This document shows, piece after piece, positions 10,667-22,722 of a stretch of 64,000 bases of DNA. Origin of the DNA: Atherix ibis (taxonomy: Eukaryota > Arthropoda > Insecta > Diptera > Athericidae); contig OY282608.1 of assembly GCA_958298945.1 (NCBI GenBank), positions 65,262,951 to 65,326,950 on the forward strand, given 5' to 3'. Each line of letters begins with the position of its first letter. The stretch's first letter is position 1. A program made the translations under genes and the position numbers. The notes beneath the pieces were generated by a model. The model was not told where the DNA came from, made no database searches, and saw nothing but the letters and a program-made list of their open reading frames with translations.

Positions 10667-12585
10667 TTGTTGGCTAGTTGGTTTGTTGGTTTGTTGGTTT
10701 GTTGGTTTATTTGTTTGTTTGTTTGTTGGCTTGTTGGTTTGTTGGTTTGTTGGTTTGTTGGCTTGTTGGTTTGTTGGTTTGTTGGCTTGTTGGCTTGTTG
10801 GTTTGTTGGTTTGTTGGCTTGTTGGTTACTTAGTTTGTTGGTTTGTTGGCATGTTGGTTTATTGGTTTGTTGGTTTGTTGGCTTGTTGGTTTGTTGGTTT
10901 GTTGGTTTGTTGGTTTGTTGGTTTGTTGGTTTGTTGGTTTTTTGGTTTGTTGGTTTGTTGGTTTGTTGGCTTGTTGGTTTGTTGGTTTGTTGGCTTGTTG
11001 GCTTGTTGGTTTGTTGGTTTGTTGGCTTGTTGGCTTGTTGGTTTGTTGGTTTGTTGGTTTGTTGGTTTGTTGGTTTGTTGGTTTGTTGCTTTGTTGGTTT
11101 GTGTGTTTGTTGGCTTGCTGGTTTGTTAGTTTGTTGGCTTTTTGGTTACTTGGTTTGTTGGTTTCTTGGTTTGTTGGCTTGTTGGTTTGTTGGCTTGTTG
11201 GTTTGTTAGTTTGTTGGTTTGTTGGTTTGTTGGTTTGTTGGCTTGTTGGTTTGTTGGTTTGTTGGTTTGTTGGTTTGTTGGTTTGTTGGTTTGTTGGTTT
11301 TTTGGTTTGTTGGTTTGTTGGTTTGTTGGTTTGTTGGCTTGTTGGTTTGTTGGCTTGTTGGTTACTTGGTTTGTTGGTTTGTTGGTTTGTTGGCTTGTTC
11401 GCTTGTTAGTTTGTTGTTTTGTTGCCTTGTTGGTTTGTTAGTTTGTTGGTTTGTTGGCTTATTGGTTTGTTGGTTTGTTGGTTTGTTGGTTTGTTGGTTT
11501 TTTGGTTTGTTGGTTTGTTGGCTTGTTGGTTTGTTGGTTTGTTGGTTTTTTGGTTTGTTGGTTTGTTGGTTTGTTGGTTTGTTAGTTTATTTGTTTGTTG
11601 GTTTGTTGGATTGTTGGTTTGTTGGTTTGTTGGTTTGTTGGCTTGTTGGCTGGTTGGTTTGTTGGCTTGTTGGTTTGTTGGTTTGTTGGTTTGTTGGCTT
11701 GTTGGCTTGTTGGTTTGTTGGTTTGTTGGTTTGTTGGCTTGTTGGTTTGTTGGTTTGTTGGCTTGTTGGCTTGTTGGCTGGTTGGTTTGTTGGCTTGTTG
11801 GTTTGTTGGTTTGTTGGTTTGTTGGCTTGTTGGCTGGTTGGTTTGTTGGTTTGTTGGTTTGTTGGTTTGTTGGTTTGTTGGTTTTTTGGTTTGTTGGTTT
11901 GTTGGTTTGTTGGTTTGTTGGTTTGTTGGCTTGTTGGTTTGTTGGCTTGTTGGTTACTTGGTTTGTTGGTTTGTTGGTTTGTTGGCTTGTTGGCTGTTAG
12001 TTTATTGTTTTGTTGGCTTGTTGGTTTGTTAGTTTGTTGGTTTGTTGGCTTGTTGGTTTGTTGGTTTGTTGGTTTGTTGGTTTTTTGGTTTGTTGGTTTG
12101 TTGGTTTGTTGGTTTGTTGGCTTGTTGGTTTGTTGGTTTGTTGGTTTGTTGGTTTGTTGGTTTGTTGGTTTGTTGGCTTGTTGGCTTGTTGGCTTGTTGG
12201 CTTGTAGGTTTGTTGGTTTGTTGGCTTGTTGGTTACTTAGTTTGTTGGTTTGTTGGTTTGTTGGTTTGTTGGCTTGTTGGCTTGTTGGTTTGTTGGTTAG
12301 TTCGTTTGTTGGTTTGTTAGTTTGTTGGTTTGTTGGCTTGTTGGCTTGTTGGTTTGTTGGTTTTTTGGTTTGTTGGTTTGTTGGTTTGTTGGTTTGTTGG
12401 TTTTTTGGTTTATTTGTTTGTTGGTTTGTTGGCCTGTTGGTTTGTTGGTTTGTTGGTTTGTTGGTTTGTTGGTTTGTTGGCTTGTTGGTTTGTTGGTTTG
12501 TTGGCTTGTTGGCTTGTTGGTTTGTTGGTTTGTTGGCTTGTTGGTTTGTTGGCTTGTTGGCTTGTAGGTTTGTTGGTTTGTTGGC
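10667..12585 (+). repeat. HOR-A copy 4 (1,919 bp)
   Basis: HOR-A landmark order with the shortest spacing in this region: GGCATG (about 10,848), TTTGTGTG (about 11,098), TTCGCTTGTTAG (about 11,397), GGCTGTTAG (about 11,992), GGTTAGTTCG (about 12,295) and GGCCTGTTGG (about 12,429). A private GGTTTTTTGG directly before TTTATTTG lies near 12,400. The length is 8x240 minus 1. Confidence 0.85.
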
Positions 12586-15110
12586 TTGTTGGCTAGTTGG
12601 TTTGTTGGTTTGTTGGTTTGTTGGTTTATTTGTTTGTTTGTTTGTTGGCTTGTTGGTTTGTTGGTTTGTTGGTTTGTTGGCTTGTTGGCTTGTTGGTTTG
12701 TTGGTTTGTTGGCTTGTTGGCTTGTTGGTTTGTTGGTTTGTTGGCTTGTTGGTTACTTCGTTTGTTGGTTTGTTGGCATGTTGGTTTATTGGTTTGTTGG
12801 TTTGTTGGCTTGTTGGTTTGTTGGTTTGTTGGTTTGTTGGTTTGTTGGTTTGTTGGTTTGTTGGTTTGTTGGTTTTTTGGTTTGTTGGTTTGTTGGTTTG
12901 TTGGCTTGTTGGTTTGTTGGTTTGTTGGCTTGTTGGCTTGTTGGTTTGTTGGTTTGTTGGCTTGTTGGCTTGTTGGTTTGTTGGTTTGTTGGTTTGTTGG
13001 TTTGTTGGTTTGTTGGTTTGTTGCTTTGTTGGTTTGTGTGTTTGTTGGCTTGCTGGTTTGTTAGTTTGTTGGCTTTTTGGTTACTTGGTTTGTTGGTTTC
13101 TTGGTTTGTTGGCTTGTTGGTTTGTTGGCTTGTTGGTTTGTTGGTTTGTTGGTTTGTTGGTTTGTTGGTTTGTTGGCTTGTTGGTTTGTTGGTTTGTTGG
13201 TTTGTTGGTTTGTTGGTTTGTTGGTTTGTTGGTTTTTTGGTTTGTTGGTTTGTTGGTTTGTTGGTTTGTTGGCTTGTTGGTTTGTTGGCTTGTTGGTTAC
13301 TTGGTTTGTTGGTTTGTTGGTTTGTTGGCTTGTTCGCTTGTTAGTTTGTTGTTTTGTTGCCTTGTTGGTTTGTTAGTTTGTTGGTTTGTTGGCTTATTGG
13401 TTTGTTGGTTTGTTGGTTTGTTGGTTTGTTGGTTTTTTGGTTTTTTGGTTTGTTGGCTTGTTGGTTTGTTGGTTTGTTGGTTTTTTGGTTTGTTGGTTTG
13501 TTGGTTTGTTGGTTTGTTGGTTTGTTAGTTTATTTGTTTGTTGGTTTGTTGGATTGTTGGTTTGTTGGTTTGTTGGTTTGTTGGCTTGTTTGTTTGTTGG
13601 TTTGTTGGTTTGTTGGCTTGTTGGTTTGTTGGTTTGTTGGCTTGTTGGCTTGTTGGCTGGTTGGTTTGTTGGCTTGTTGGTATGTTGGTTTGTTGGTTTG
13701 TTGGCTTGTTGGCTGGTTGGTTTGTTGGTTTGTTGGTTTGTTGGTTTGTTGGTTTGTTGGTTTTTTGGTTTGTTGGTTTGTTGGTTTGTTGGTTTGTTGG
13801 CTTGTTGGTTTGTTGGCTTGTTGGTTACTTGGTTTGTTGGTTTGTTGGATTGTTGGCTTGTTGGCTGTTAGTTTATTGTTTTGTTGGCTTGTTGGTTTGT
13901 TAGTTTGTTGGTTTGTTGGCTTGTTGGTTTGTTGGTTTGTTGGTTTGTTGGTTTGTTGGTTTGTTGGTTTGTTGGTTTGTTGGTTTGTTGGTTTGTTGGT
14001 TTTTTGGTTTGTTGGTTTGTTGGCTTGTTGGTTTGTTGGTTTGTTGGTTTTTTTGTTTGTTAGTTTGTTGGTTTGTTGGTTTGTTAGTTTATTTGTTTGT
14101 TGGTTTGTTGGATTGTTGGTTTGTTGGTTTGTTGATTTGTTGGCTTGTTGGTTTGTTGGTTTGTTGGTTTGTTGGCTTGTTGGTTTGTTGGTTTGTTGGC
14201 TTGTTGGCTTGTTGGCTTGTAGGTTTGTTGGTTTGTTGGCTTGTTGGTTACTTAGTTTGTTGGTTTGTTGGTTTGTTGGCTTGTTGGCTTGTTGGTTTGT
14301 TGGTTAGTTCGTTTGTTGGTTTGTTAGTTTGTTGGTTTGTTGGCTTGTTGGCTTGTTGGTTTGTTGGTTTTTTGGTTTGTTGGTTTGTTGGTTTGTTGGT
14401 TTGTTGGTTTGTTGGTTTATTTGTTTGTTGGTTTGTTGGCCTGTTGGTTTGTTGGTTTGTTGGTTTGTTGGCTTGTTGGTTTGTTGGTTTGTTGGCTTGT
14501 TGACTTGTTGGTTTGTTGGTTTGTTGGCTTGTTGGTTTGTTGGCTTGTTGGCTTGTAGGTTTGTTGGTTTGTTGGCTTGTTGGCTAGTTGGTTTGTTGGT
14601 TTGTTGGTTTGTTGGTTTATTTGTTTGTTTGTTTGTTGGCTTGTTGGTTTGTTGGTTTGTTGGTTTGTTGGCTTGTTGGTTTGTTGGTTTGTTGGCTTGT
14701 TGGCTTGTTGGTTTGTTGGTTTGTTGGCTTGTTGGTTACTTAGTTTGTTGGTTTGTTGGCATGTTGGTTTATTGGTTTGTTGGTTTGTTGACTTGTTGGT
14801 TTGTTGGTTTGTTGGTTATGTGGTTTGTTGGCTTGTTGGTTTGTTGGTTTGTTGGCTTGTTGGTTTGTTAGTTTGTTGGTTTGTTGGTTTGTTGGTTTGT
14901 TGGTTTGTTGGTTTGTTGGTTTGTTGGTTTATTTGTTTGTTGGTTTGTTGGCTTGTTGGTTTGTTGGTTTGTTGGTTTGTTGGCTTGTTGGTTTGTTGGT
15001 TTGTTGGCTTGTTGGCTTGTTGGCTTGTTGGTTTGTTGGCTTGTTGGTTTGTTGGTTTGTTGGTTTGTTGGCTTGTTGGCTTGTTGGTTTGTTGGTTTGT
15101 TGGTTTGTTG
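12507..15110 (+). repeat. Segmental duplication, right copy
   Basis: Right partner of bases 1-2,605 (offset 12,506 bp). It contains the same two consecutive HOR-A starts, 1,991 bp apart (12,586 and 14,577, against 80 and 2,071). Private differences from the left copy are few: a TATG variant near 13,681, TTGACTTG near 14,502 and TTTTTTTG near 14,050. This indicates a fairly recent copy event or continued homogenisation. Confidence 0.9.
12586..14576 (+). repeat. HOR-A copy 5 (1,991 bp)
   Basis: Same length and landmark spacing as copy 1 (80-2,070), from which it differs only at scattered units. Landmarks: TTTATTTG run (about 12,625), GGCATG (about 12,775), TTTGTGTG (about 13,035), TTCGCTTGTTAG (about 13,332), GGCTGTTAG (about 13,863), GGTTAGTTCG (about 14,301). 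Confidence 0.87.
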
Positions 15111-18100
15111 GTTTGTTGGTTTGTTGGTTTTTTGGTTTGTTGGTTTGTTGGTTTGTTGGTTTGTTGGCTTGTTGGTTTGTTGGCTTGTTGGTTACTTGGT
15201 TTGTTGGTTTGTTGGTTTGTTGGCTTGTTGGGTGTTAGTTTATTGTTTTGTTGGCTTGTTGGTTTGTTAGTTTGTTGGTTTGTTGGCTTGTTGGTTTGTT
15301 GGTTTGTTGGTTTGTTGGTTTATTGGTTTGTTGGTTTGTTGGTTTGTTGGTTTTTTGATTTGTTGGTTTGTTGGCTTGTTGGTTTGTTGGTTTGTTGGTT
15401 TTTTGGTTTGTTGGTTTGTTGGTTTGTTGGTTTGTTGGCTTGTTGGCTTGTAGGTTTGTTGGTTTGTTGGCTTGTTGGTTACTTAGTTTGTTGGTTTGTT
15501 GGTTTGTTGGCTTGTTGGCTTGTTGGTTTGTTGGTTAGTTCGTTTGTTGGTTTGTTAGTTTGTTGGTTTGTTGGCTTGTTGGCTTGTTCGTTTGTTGGTT
15601 TTTTGGTTTGTTGGTTTGTTGGTTTGTTGGTTTGTTGGTTTGTTGGTTTATTTGTTTGTTGGTTTGTTGGCCTGTTGGTTTGTTGGTTTGTTGGTTTGTT
15701 GGCTTGTTGGTTTATTGGTTTGTTGGCTTGTTGGCTTGTTGGTTTGTTGGTTTGTTGGCTTGTTGGTTTGTTGGCTTGTTGGCTTGTAGGTTTGTTAGTT
15801 TGTTGGATTGTTGGCTAGTTGGTTTGTTGGTTTGTTGTTTTGTTGGTTTATTTGTTTGTTTGTTTGTTGGCTTGTTGGTTTGTTGGTTTGTTGGTTTGTT
15901 GGCTTGTTGGTTTGTTGGTTTGTTGGTTTGTTGGCTTGTTGGCTTGTTGGTTTGTTGGTTTGTTGGCTTGTTGGTTACTTAGTTTGTTGGTTTGTTGGCA
16001 TGTTGGTTTATTGGTTTGTTGGTTTGTTGACTTGTTGGTTTGTTGGTTTGTTGGTTATGTGGTTTGTTGGCTTGTTGGTTTGTTGGTTTGTTGGCTTGTT
16101 GGTTTGTTAGTTTGTTGGTTTGTTGGTTTGTTGGTTTGTTGGTTTGTTGTTTTGTTGGTTTGTTGGTTTGTTGGTTTATTTGTTTGTTGGTTTGTTGGCT
16201 TGTTGGTTTGTTGGTTTGTTGGTTTGTTGGCTTGTTGGTTTGTTGGTTTGTTGGCTTGTTGGCTTGTTGGTTTGTTGGTTGTTGGTTTGTGGGTTTGTTG
16301 GTTTGTTGGCTTGTTGGCTTGTTGGTTTGTTGGTTTGTTGGTTTGTTGGCTTGTTGGTTTGTTGGTTTGCTGGCTTGTTGGTTTGTTAGTTTGTTGGTTT
16401 GTTGGTTTGTTGGTTTGTTGGTTTGTTGGTTTGTTGGTTTGTTGGTTTGTTGGTTTGTTGGTTTGTTGGTTTATTTGTTTGTTGGTTTGTTGGCTTGTTG
16501 GTTTGTTGGTTTGTTGGTTTGTTGGCTTGTTGGTTTGTTGGTTTGTTGGCTTGTTGGCTTGTTGGTTTGTTGGTTGTTGGCTTGTTGGCTTGTTGGTTTG
16601 TTGGTTTGTTGGTTTGTTGGTTTGTTGGTTTGTTGGCTTCTTGGTTTGTTGGTTTGTTAGCTTGTTGGTTTGTGGGTTTGTTGGTTTGTTGGCTTGTTGG
16701 CTTGTTGGTTTGTTGGTTTGTTGGTTTGTTGGTTTGTTGGTTTTTTGGTTTGTTGGTTTATTTGTTTGTTGGTTTGTTGGCTTGTTGGTTTGTTGGTTTG
16801 TTGGTTTGTTGGTTTGTTGGTTTGTTGGTTTGTTGGTTTTTTGGTTTGTTGGTTTCATTGTTTGTTGGTTTGTTGGCTTGTTGGTTTGTTGGTTGGTTGG
16901 TTTGTTGGTTTTTGGGTTTGTTGGTTTATTTGTTTGTTGGTTTATTGGCTTGTTGGTTTATTGGTTTGTTGGTTTATTTGCTTGTTGGTTTGTTGGTTTG
17001 TTAGTTTGTTGGCTTGTTGGTTTGTTGGTTTGTTGGCTTGTTGGTTTGTTGGTTTGTTGGCTTGTTGGCTTGTTGCTTTGTTCGTTTGATGGTTTATTGG
17101 TTTGTTGGTTTTTTGGTTTGTTGGTTTGTTGGTTTGTTGGCTTGTTGGCTTGTTGGTTTGTTGGTTTGTTGGCTTGTTAGTTTGTTAGTTTGTTGGCTTG
17201 TTGGTTTGTTAGTTTATTGGTTTGTTGGTTTGTTGGGTTGTTGGTTTGTTGCTTTGTTGGTTTGTTGGTTTCTTGGCTTGTTGGCTTGTTGGATTGTTGG
17301 CTTGTTGGTTTGTTAGTTTGTTAGATTTTTGGTTACTTGGTTTGTTTTGTTGGCTTGTTGGCTTGTTGGTTTGTTGGTTTGTTGGCTTGTTGGTTTGTTA
17401 GTTAGTTGGTTTATTAGCTTGTTGGCTTGTTGGTTTGTTGGTTTTTCGGCTGGTTGGCTTGTTGCTTTGCTGGTTTGTTGGTTTGTTGGCTTGTTGGCTT
17501 GTTGGTTTGTTCGTTTGTTGGCTTTTTGGTTACTTGGTTTGTTGGTTTGTTGGCTGGTTGGTTTGTTGGCTTGTTGGTTTGTTGGGTTGTTGGTTTGTTG
17601 GCTTGTTGGCTTGTTGGTTTATTGGTTTGTTGGTTTGTTGGTTTGTTGGTTTGTTGGTTTATTGGTTTGTTGGTTTGTTGGTTTGTTGGTTTGTTGGTTT
17701 GTTGGTTTGTTGGTTTGTTGGTTTGTTGGTTTGTTGGTTTGTTGGTTTGTAGGTTTGTTGGTTTGTTGGCTTGTTGGTTTCTTGGTTTGTTGGCTTGTTG
17801 GCTTGTTGGTTTGTTAGTTTGTTGGCTTTTTGGTTACTTGGTTTGTTGGTTTGTTGGTTTATTGGCTTGTTGGTTTGTTGGCTTGTTGGTTTGTTGGGTT
17901 GTTGGTTTGTTGGTTTGTTGGCTTGTTGGTTTGTTGGTTTGTTGGTTTGTTGGTTTGTTGGTTTGTTGGTTTGTTGGTTTTTTGGGTTGTTGGTTTGTTG
18001 GCTTGTTGGCTTGTTGGTTTGTTGGTTTGTTGGCTTGTTGGTTTGTTAGTTTGTTGGTTTGTTGGATTGTTTACTTGTTGGTTTGTTGGTTTTTCGGCTG

Positions 18101-18990
18101 GTTGGCTTGTTGCTTTGCTGGTTTGTTGGTTTGTTGGCTTGTTGGCTTGTTGGTTTGTTAAGTTGTTGGCTTTTTGGTTACTTGGTTTGTTGGTTTGTTG
18201 GTTTGTTGGCTTGTTGGTTTGTTGGCTTGTTCGTTTGTGGGTTTGTTAGTTTGTTGGTTTGTTGGTTTGTTGGCTTGTTGGTTTATTTGTTTGTTGGTTT
18301 GTTGGCTTGTTGGTTTGTTGGTTTGTTGGTTTGTTGGCTTGTTGGTTTGTTGGTTTGTTGGCTTGTTGGCTTGTTGGTTTCTTGGTTTGTTGGCTTATTG
18401 GTTTGTTGGTTTGTTGGCTTGTTGGTTTGTTGGTTTGTTGGCTTGTTGGCTTGTAGGTTTGTTGGTTTGTTGGTTTGTTGGTTTATTTGTTTGTTGGTTT
18501 GTTGGTTTGTTGGTTTGTTGGGTTGTTGGTTTGTTAGTTTGTTGGTTTGTTGGTTTGTTGGTTTGTTGGTTTGTTGGTTTGTTGGTTTGTTGGTTTGTTG
18601 GTTTGTTGGCTTGTTGGCTTGTTGGTTTGTTGGCTTGTTGGCTTTTGGTTTGTTGGTTTGTTGGTTTGTTGGTTTGTTGGTTTGTTGGCTTATTGGTTTG
18701 TTGGTTTGTTGGCTTTTTGGTTTGTTGGTTTGTTGGTTTGTTTGTTTGTTGGTTTGTTGGTTTGTTGGTTTGTTGGTTTTTTGATTTGTTGGTTTATTTG
18801 TTTGTTGGTTTGTTGGCTTGTTGGTTTGTTGGTTTGTTGGTTTGTTGGTTTGTTGGCTTGGTGGTTTGTTGGTTTGTTGGCTTGTTGGCTTGTTGGCTGG
18901 TTGGTTTGTTGGCTTGTTGGTTTGTTGGTTTGTTGGTTTGTTGGCTTGTTGGCTTGTTGGTTTGTTGGTTTGTTGGTTTGTTGGTTTGTT
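15111..18990 (+). repeat. Tandem duplication, 3,882-bp unit, copy 1
   Basis: This block recurs directly downstream at an offset of 3,882 bp over most of its length (for example 15,568/19,450, 15,808/19,690, 17,830/21,712 and TCGG at 18,094/21,976). In the middle the offset is 3,906 (16,399/20,305 to 17,446/21,352), so the second copy gained three units and later lost them. At the left edge the offset is 3,874. It starts with HOR-A-like sequence (GGTTAGTTCG, GGCCTG, GGCTAG) and passes into B-type (TTGTTTTGTTGGC near 17,343; TTTTTCGGCTGG) and C-type (TTCGTTTGTGGG near 18,231). Edges are approximate. Confidence 0.9.
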
Positions 18991-21900
18991 GGTTTGTTGG
19001 TTTTTTTGGTTTGTTGGTTTGTTGGTTTGTTGGTTTGTTGGCTTGTTGGTTTGTTGGCTTGTTGGTTACTTGGTTTGTTGGTTTGTTGGTTTGTTGGCTT
19101 GTTGGCTGTTAGTTTATTGTTTTGTTGGCTTGTTGGTTTGTTAGTTTGTTGGTTTGTTGGCTTGTTGGTTTGTTGGTTTGTTGGTTTGTTGGTTTGTTGG
19201 TTTGTTGGTTTGTTGGTTTGTTGGTTTTTTGATTTGTTGGTTTGTTGGCTTGTTGGTTTGTTGGTTTGTTGGTTTTTTGGTTTGTTGGTTTGTTGGTTTG
19301 TTGGTTTGTTGGTTTGTTGGCTTGTTGGCTTGTAGGTTTGTTGGTTTGTTGGCTTGTTGGTTACTTAGTTTGTTGGTTTGTTGGTTTGTTGGCTTGTTGG
19401 CTTGTTGGTTTGTTGGTTAGTTCGTTTGTTGGTTTGTTAGTTTGTTGGTTTGTTGGCTTGTTGGCTTGTTGGTTTGTTGGTTTTTTGGTTTGTTGGTTTG
19501 TTGGTTTGTTGGTTTGTTGGTTTGTTGCTTTATTTGTTTGTTGGTTTGTTGGCCTGTTGGTTTGTTGGTTTGTTGGTTTGTTGGCTTGTTGGTTTATTGG
19601 TTTGTTGGCTTGTTGGCTTGTTGGTTTGTTGGTTTGTTGGCTTGTTGGTTTGTTGGCTTGTTGGCTTGTAGGTTTGTTAGTTTGTTGGATTGTTGGCTAG
19701 TTGGTTTGTTGGTTTGTTGTTTTGTTGGTTTATTTGTTTGTTTGTTTGTTGGCTTGTTGGTTTGTTGGTTTGTTGGTTTGTTGGCTTGTTGGTTTGTTGG
19801 TTTGTTGGTTTGTTGGCTTGTTGGCTTGTTGGTTTGTTGGTTTGTTGGCTTGTTGGTTACTTAGTTTGTTGGTTTGTTGGCATGTTGGTTTATTGGTTTG
19901 TTGGTTTGTTGACTTGTTGGTTTGTTGGTTTGTTGGTTATGTGGTTTGTTGGCTTGTTGGTTTGTTGGTTTGTTGGCTTGTTGGTTTGTTAGTTTGTTGG
20001 TTTGTTGGTTTGTTGGTTTGTTGGTTTGTTGGTTTGTTGGTTTGTTGGTTTGTTGGTTTGTTGGTTTATTTGTTTGTTGGTTTGTTGGTTTGTTGGCTTG
20101 TTGGTTTGTTGGTTTGTTGGTTTGTTGGCTTGTTGGTTTGTTGGTTTGTTGGCTTGTTGGCTTGTTGGTTTGTTGGTTGTTGGCTTGTTGGTTTGTGGGT
20201 TTGTTGGTTTGTTGGCTTGTTGGCTTGTTGGTTTGTTGGTTTGTTGGTTTGTTGGCTTGTTGGTTTGTTGGTTTGCTGGCTTGTTGGTTTGTTAGTTTGT
20301 TGGTTTGTTGGTTTGTTGGTTTGTTGGTTTGTTGGTTTGTTGGTTTGTTGGTTTGTTGGTTTGTTGGTTTATTTGTTTGTTGGTTTGTTGGCTTGTTGGT
20401 TTGTTGGTTTGTTGGTTTGTTGGCTTGTTGGTTTGTTGGTTTGTTGGCTTGTTGGCTTGTTGGTTTGTTGGTTGTTGGCTTGTTGGCTTGTTGGTTTGTT
20501 GGTTTGTTGGTTTGTTGGTTTGTTGTTTTGTTGGCTTCTTGGTTTGTTGGTTTGTTAGCTTGTTGGTTTGTGGGTTTGTTGGTTTGTTGGCTTGTTGGCT
20601 TGTTGGTTTGTTGGTTTGTTGGTTTGTTGGTTTGTTGGTTTTTTGGTTTGTTGGTTTATTTGTTTGTTGGTTTGTTGGCTTGTTGGTTTGTTGGTTTGTT
20701 GGTTTGTTGGTTTGTTGGTTTGTTGGTTTGTTGGTTTGTTGGTTTTTTGGTTTGTTGGTTTCATTGTTTGTTGGGTTGTTGGCTTGTTGGTTTGTTGATT
20801 TGTTGGTTTGTTGGTTTTTTGGTTTGTTGGTTTATTTGTTTGTTGGTTTATTGGCTTGTTGGTTTATTGGTTTGTTGGTTTATTTGCTTGTTGGTTTGTT
20901 GGTTTGTTAGTTTGTTGGCTTGTTGGTTTGTTGGTTTGTTGGCTTGTTGGTTTGTTGGTTTGTTGGCTTGTTGGCTTGTTGCTTTGTTCGTTTGATGGTT
21001 TGTTGGTTTGTTGGTTTTTTGGTTTGTTGGTTTGTTGGTTTGTTGGCTTGTTGGCTTGTTGGTTTGTTGGTTTGTTGGCTTGTTAGTTTGTTAGTTTGTT
21101 GGCTTGTTGGTTTGTTAGTTTATTGGTTTGTTGGTTTGTTGGGTTGCTGGTTTGTTGCTTTGTTGGTTTGTTGGTTTCTTGGCTTGTTGGCTTGTTGGAT
21201 TGTTGGCTTGTTGGTTTGTTAGTTTGTTGGATTTTTGGTTACTTGGTTTGTTTTGTTGGCTTGTTGGCTTGTTGGTTTGTTGGTTTGTTGGCTTGTTGGT
21301 TTGTTAGTTTGTTGGTTTATTAGCTTGTTGGCTTAATGGTTTGTTGGTTTTTCGGCTGGTTGGCTTGTTGCTTTGCTGGTTTGTTGGTTTGTTGGCTTGT
21401 TGGCTTGTTGGTTTGTTCGTTTGTTGGCTTTTTGGTTACTTGGTTTGTTGGTTTGTTGGCTTGTTGGTTTGTTGGCTTGTTGGTTTGTTGGGTTGTTGGT
21501 TTGTTGGCTTGTTGGCTTGTTGGTTTATTGGTTTGTTGGTTTGTTGGTTTGTCGGTTTGTTGGTTTATTGGTTTGTTGGTTTGTTGGTTTGTTGGTTTGT
21601 TGGTTTGTTGGTTTGTTGGTTTGTTGGTTTGTTGGTTTGTTGGTTTGTTGGCTTGTTGGTTTCTTGGTTTGTTGGCTTGTTGGCTTCTTGGTTTGTTAGT
21701 TTGTTGGCTTTTTGGTTACTTGGTTTGTTGGTTTGTTGGTTTATTGGCTTGTTGGTTTGTTGGCTTGTTGGTTTGTTGGGTTGTTGGTTTGTTGGTTTGT
21801 TGGCTTGTTGGTTTGTTGGTTTGTTGGTTTGTTGGTTTGTTGGTTTGTTGGTTTGTTGGTTTTTTGGGTTGTTGGTTTGTTGGCTTGTTGGCTTGTTGGT

Positions 21901-22722
21901 TTGTTGGTTTGTTGGCTTGTTGGTTTGTTAGTTTGTTGGTTTGTTGGATTGTTTACTTGTTGGTTTGTTGGTTTTTCGGCTGGTTGGCTTGTTGCTTTGC
22001 TGGTTTGTTGGTTTGTTGGCTTGTTGGCTTGTTGGTTTGTTAGTTTGTTGGCTTTTTGGTTACTTGGTTTGTTGGTTTGTTGGTTTGTTGGCTTGTTGGT
22101 TTGTTGGCTTGTTCGTTTGTGGGTTTGTTAGTTTGTTGGTTTGTTGGTTTGTTGGCTTGTTGGTTTATTTGTTTGTTGGTTTGTTGGTTTGTTGGTTTGT
22201 TGGTTTGTTGGTTTGTTGGCTTGTTGGTTTGTTGGTTTGTTGGCTTGTTGGCTTGTTGGTTTCTTGGTTTGTTGGCTTATTGGTTTGTTGGCTTGTTGGC
22301 TTGTTGGTTTGTTGGTTTGTTGGCTTGTTGGCTTGTAGGTTTGTTGGTTTGTTGGTTTGTTGGTTTATTTGTTTGTTGGTTTGTTGGTTTGTTGGTTTGT
22401 TGGGTTGTTGGTTTGTTAGTTTGTTGGTTTGTTGGTTTGTTGGTTTGTTGGTTTGTTGGTTTGTTGGTTTGTTGGTTTGTTGGTTTGTTGGCTTGTTGGC
22501 TTGTTGGTTTGTTGGCTTGTTGGCTTTTGGTTTGTTGGTTTGTTGGTTTGTTGGTTTGTTGGTTTGTTGGCTTGTTGGTTTGTTGGTTTGTTGGCTTTTT
22601 GGTTTGTTGGTTTGTTGGTTTGTTTGTTTGTTGGTTTGTTGGTTTGTTGGTTTGTTGGTTTTTTGATTTGTTGGTTTATTTGTTTGTTGGTTTGTTGGCT
22701 TGTTGGTTTGTTGGTTTGTTGG
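18991..22722 (+). repeat. Tandem duplication, 3,882-bp unit, copy 2
   Basis: Second copy of the preceding block. The match ends at about 22,722, where the first copy continues with GGCTTGGTGG and this one enters the short 416-560 bp repeats. Private differences include GGCTTAATGG near 21,332 and TTCTTGG near 21,686. Confidence 0.9.
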
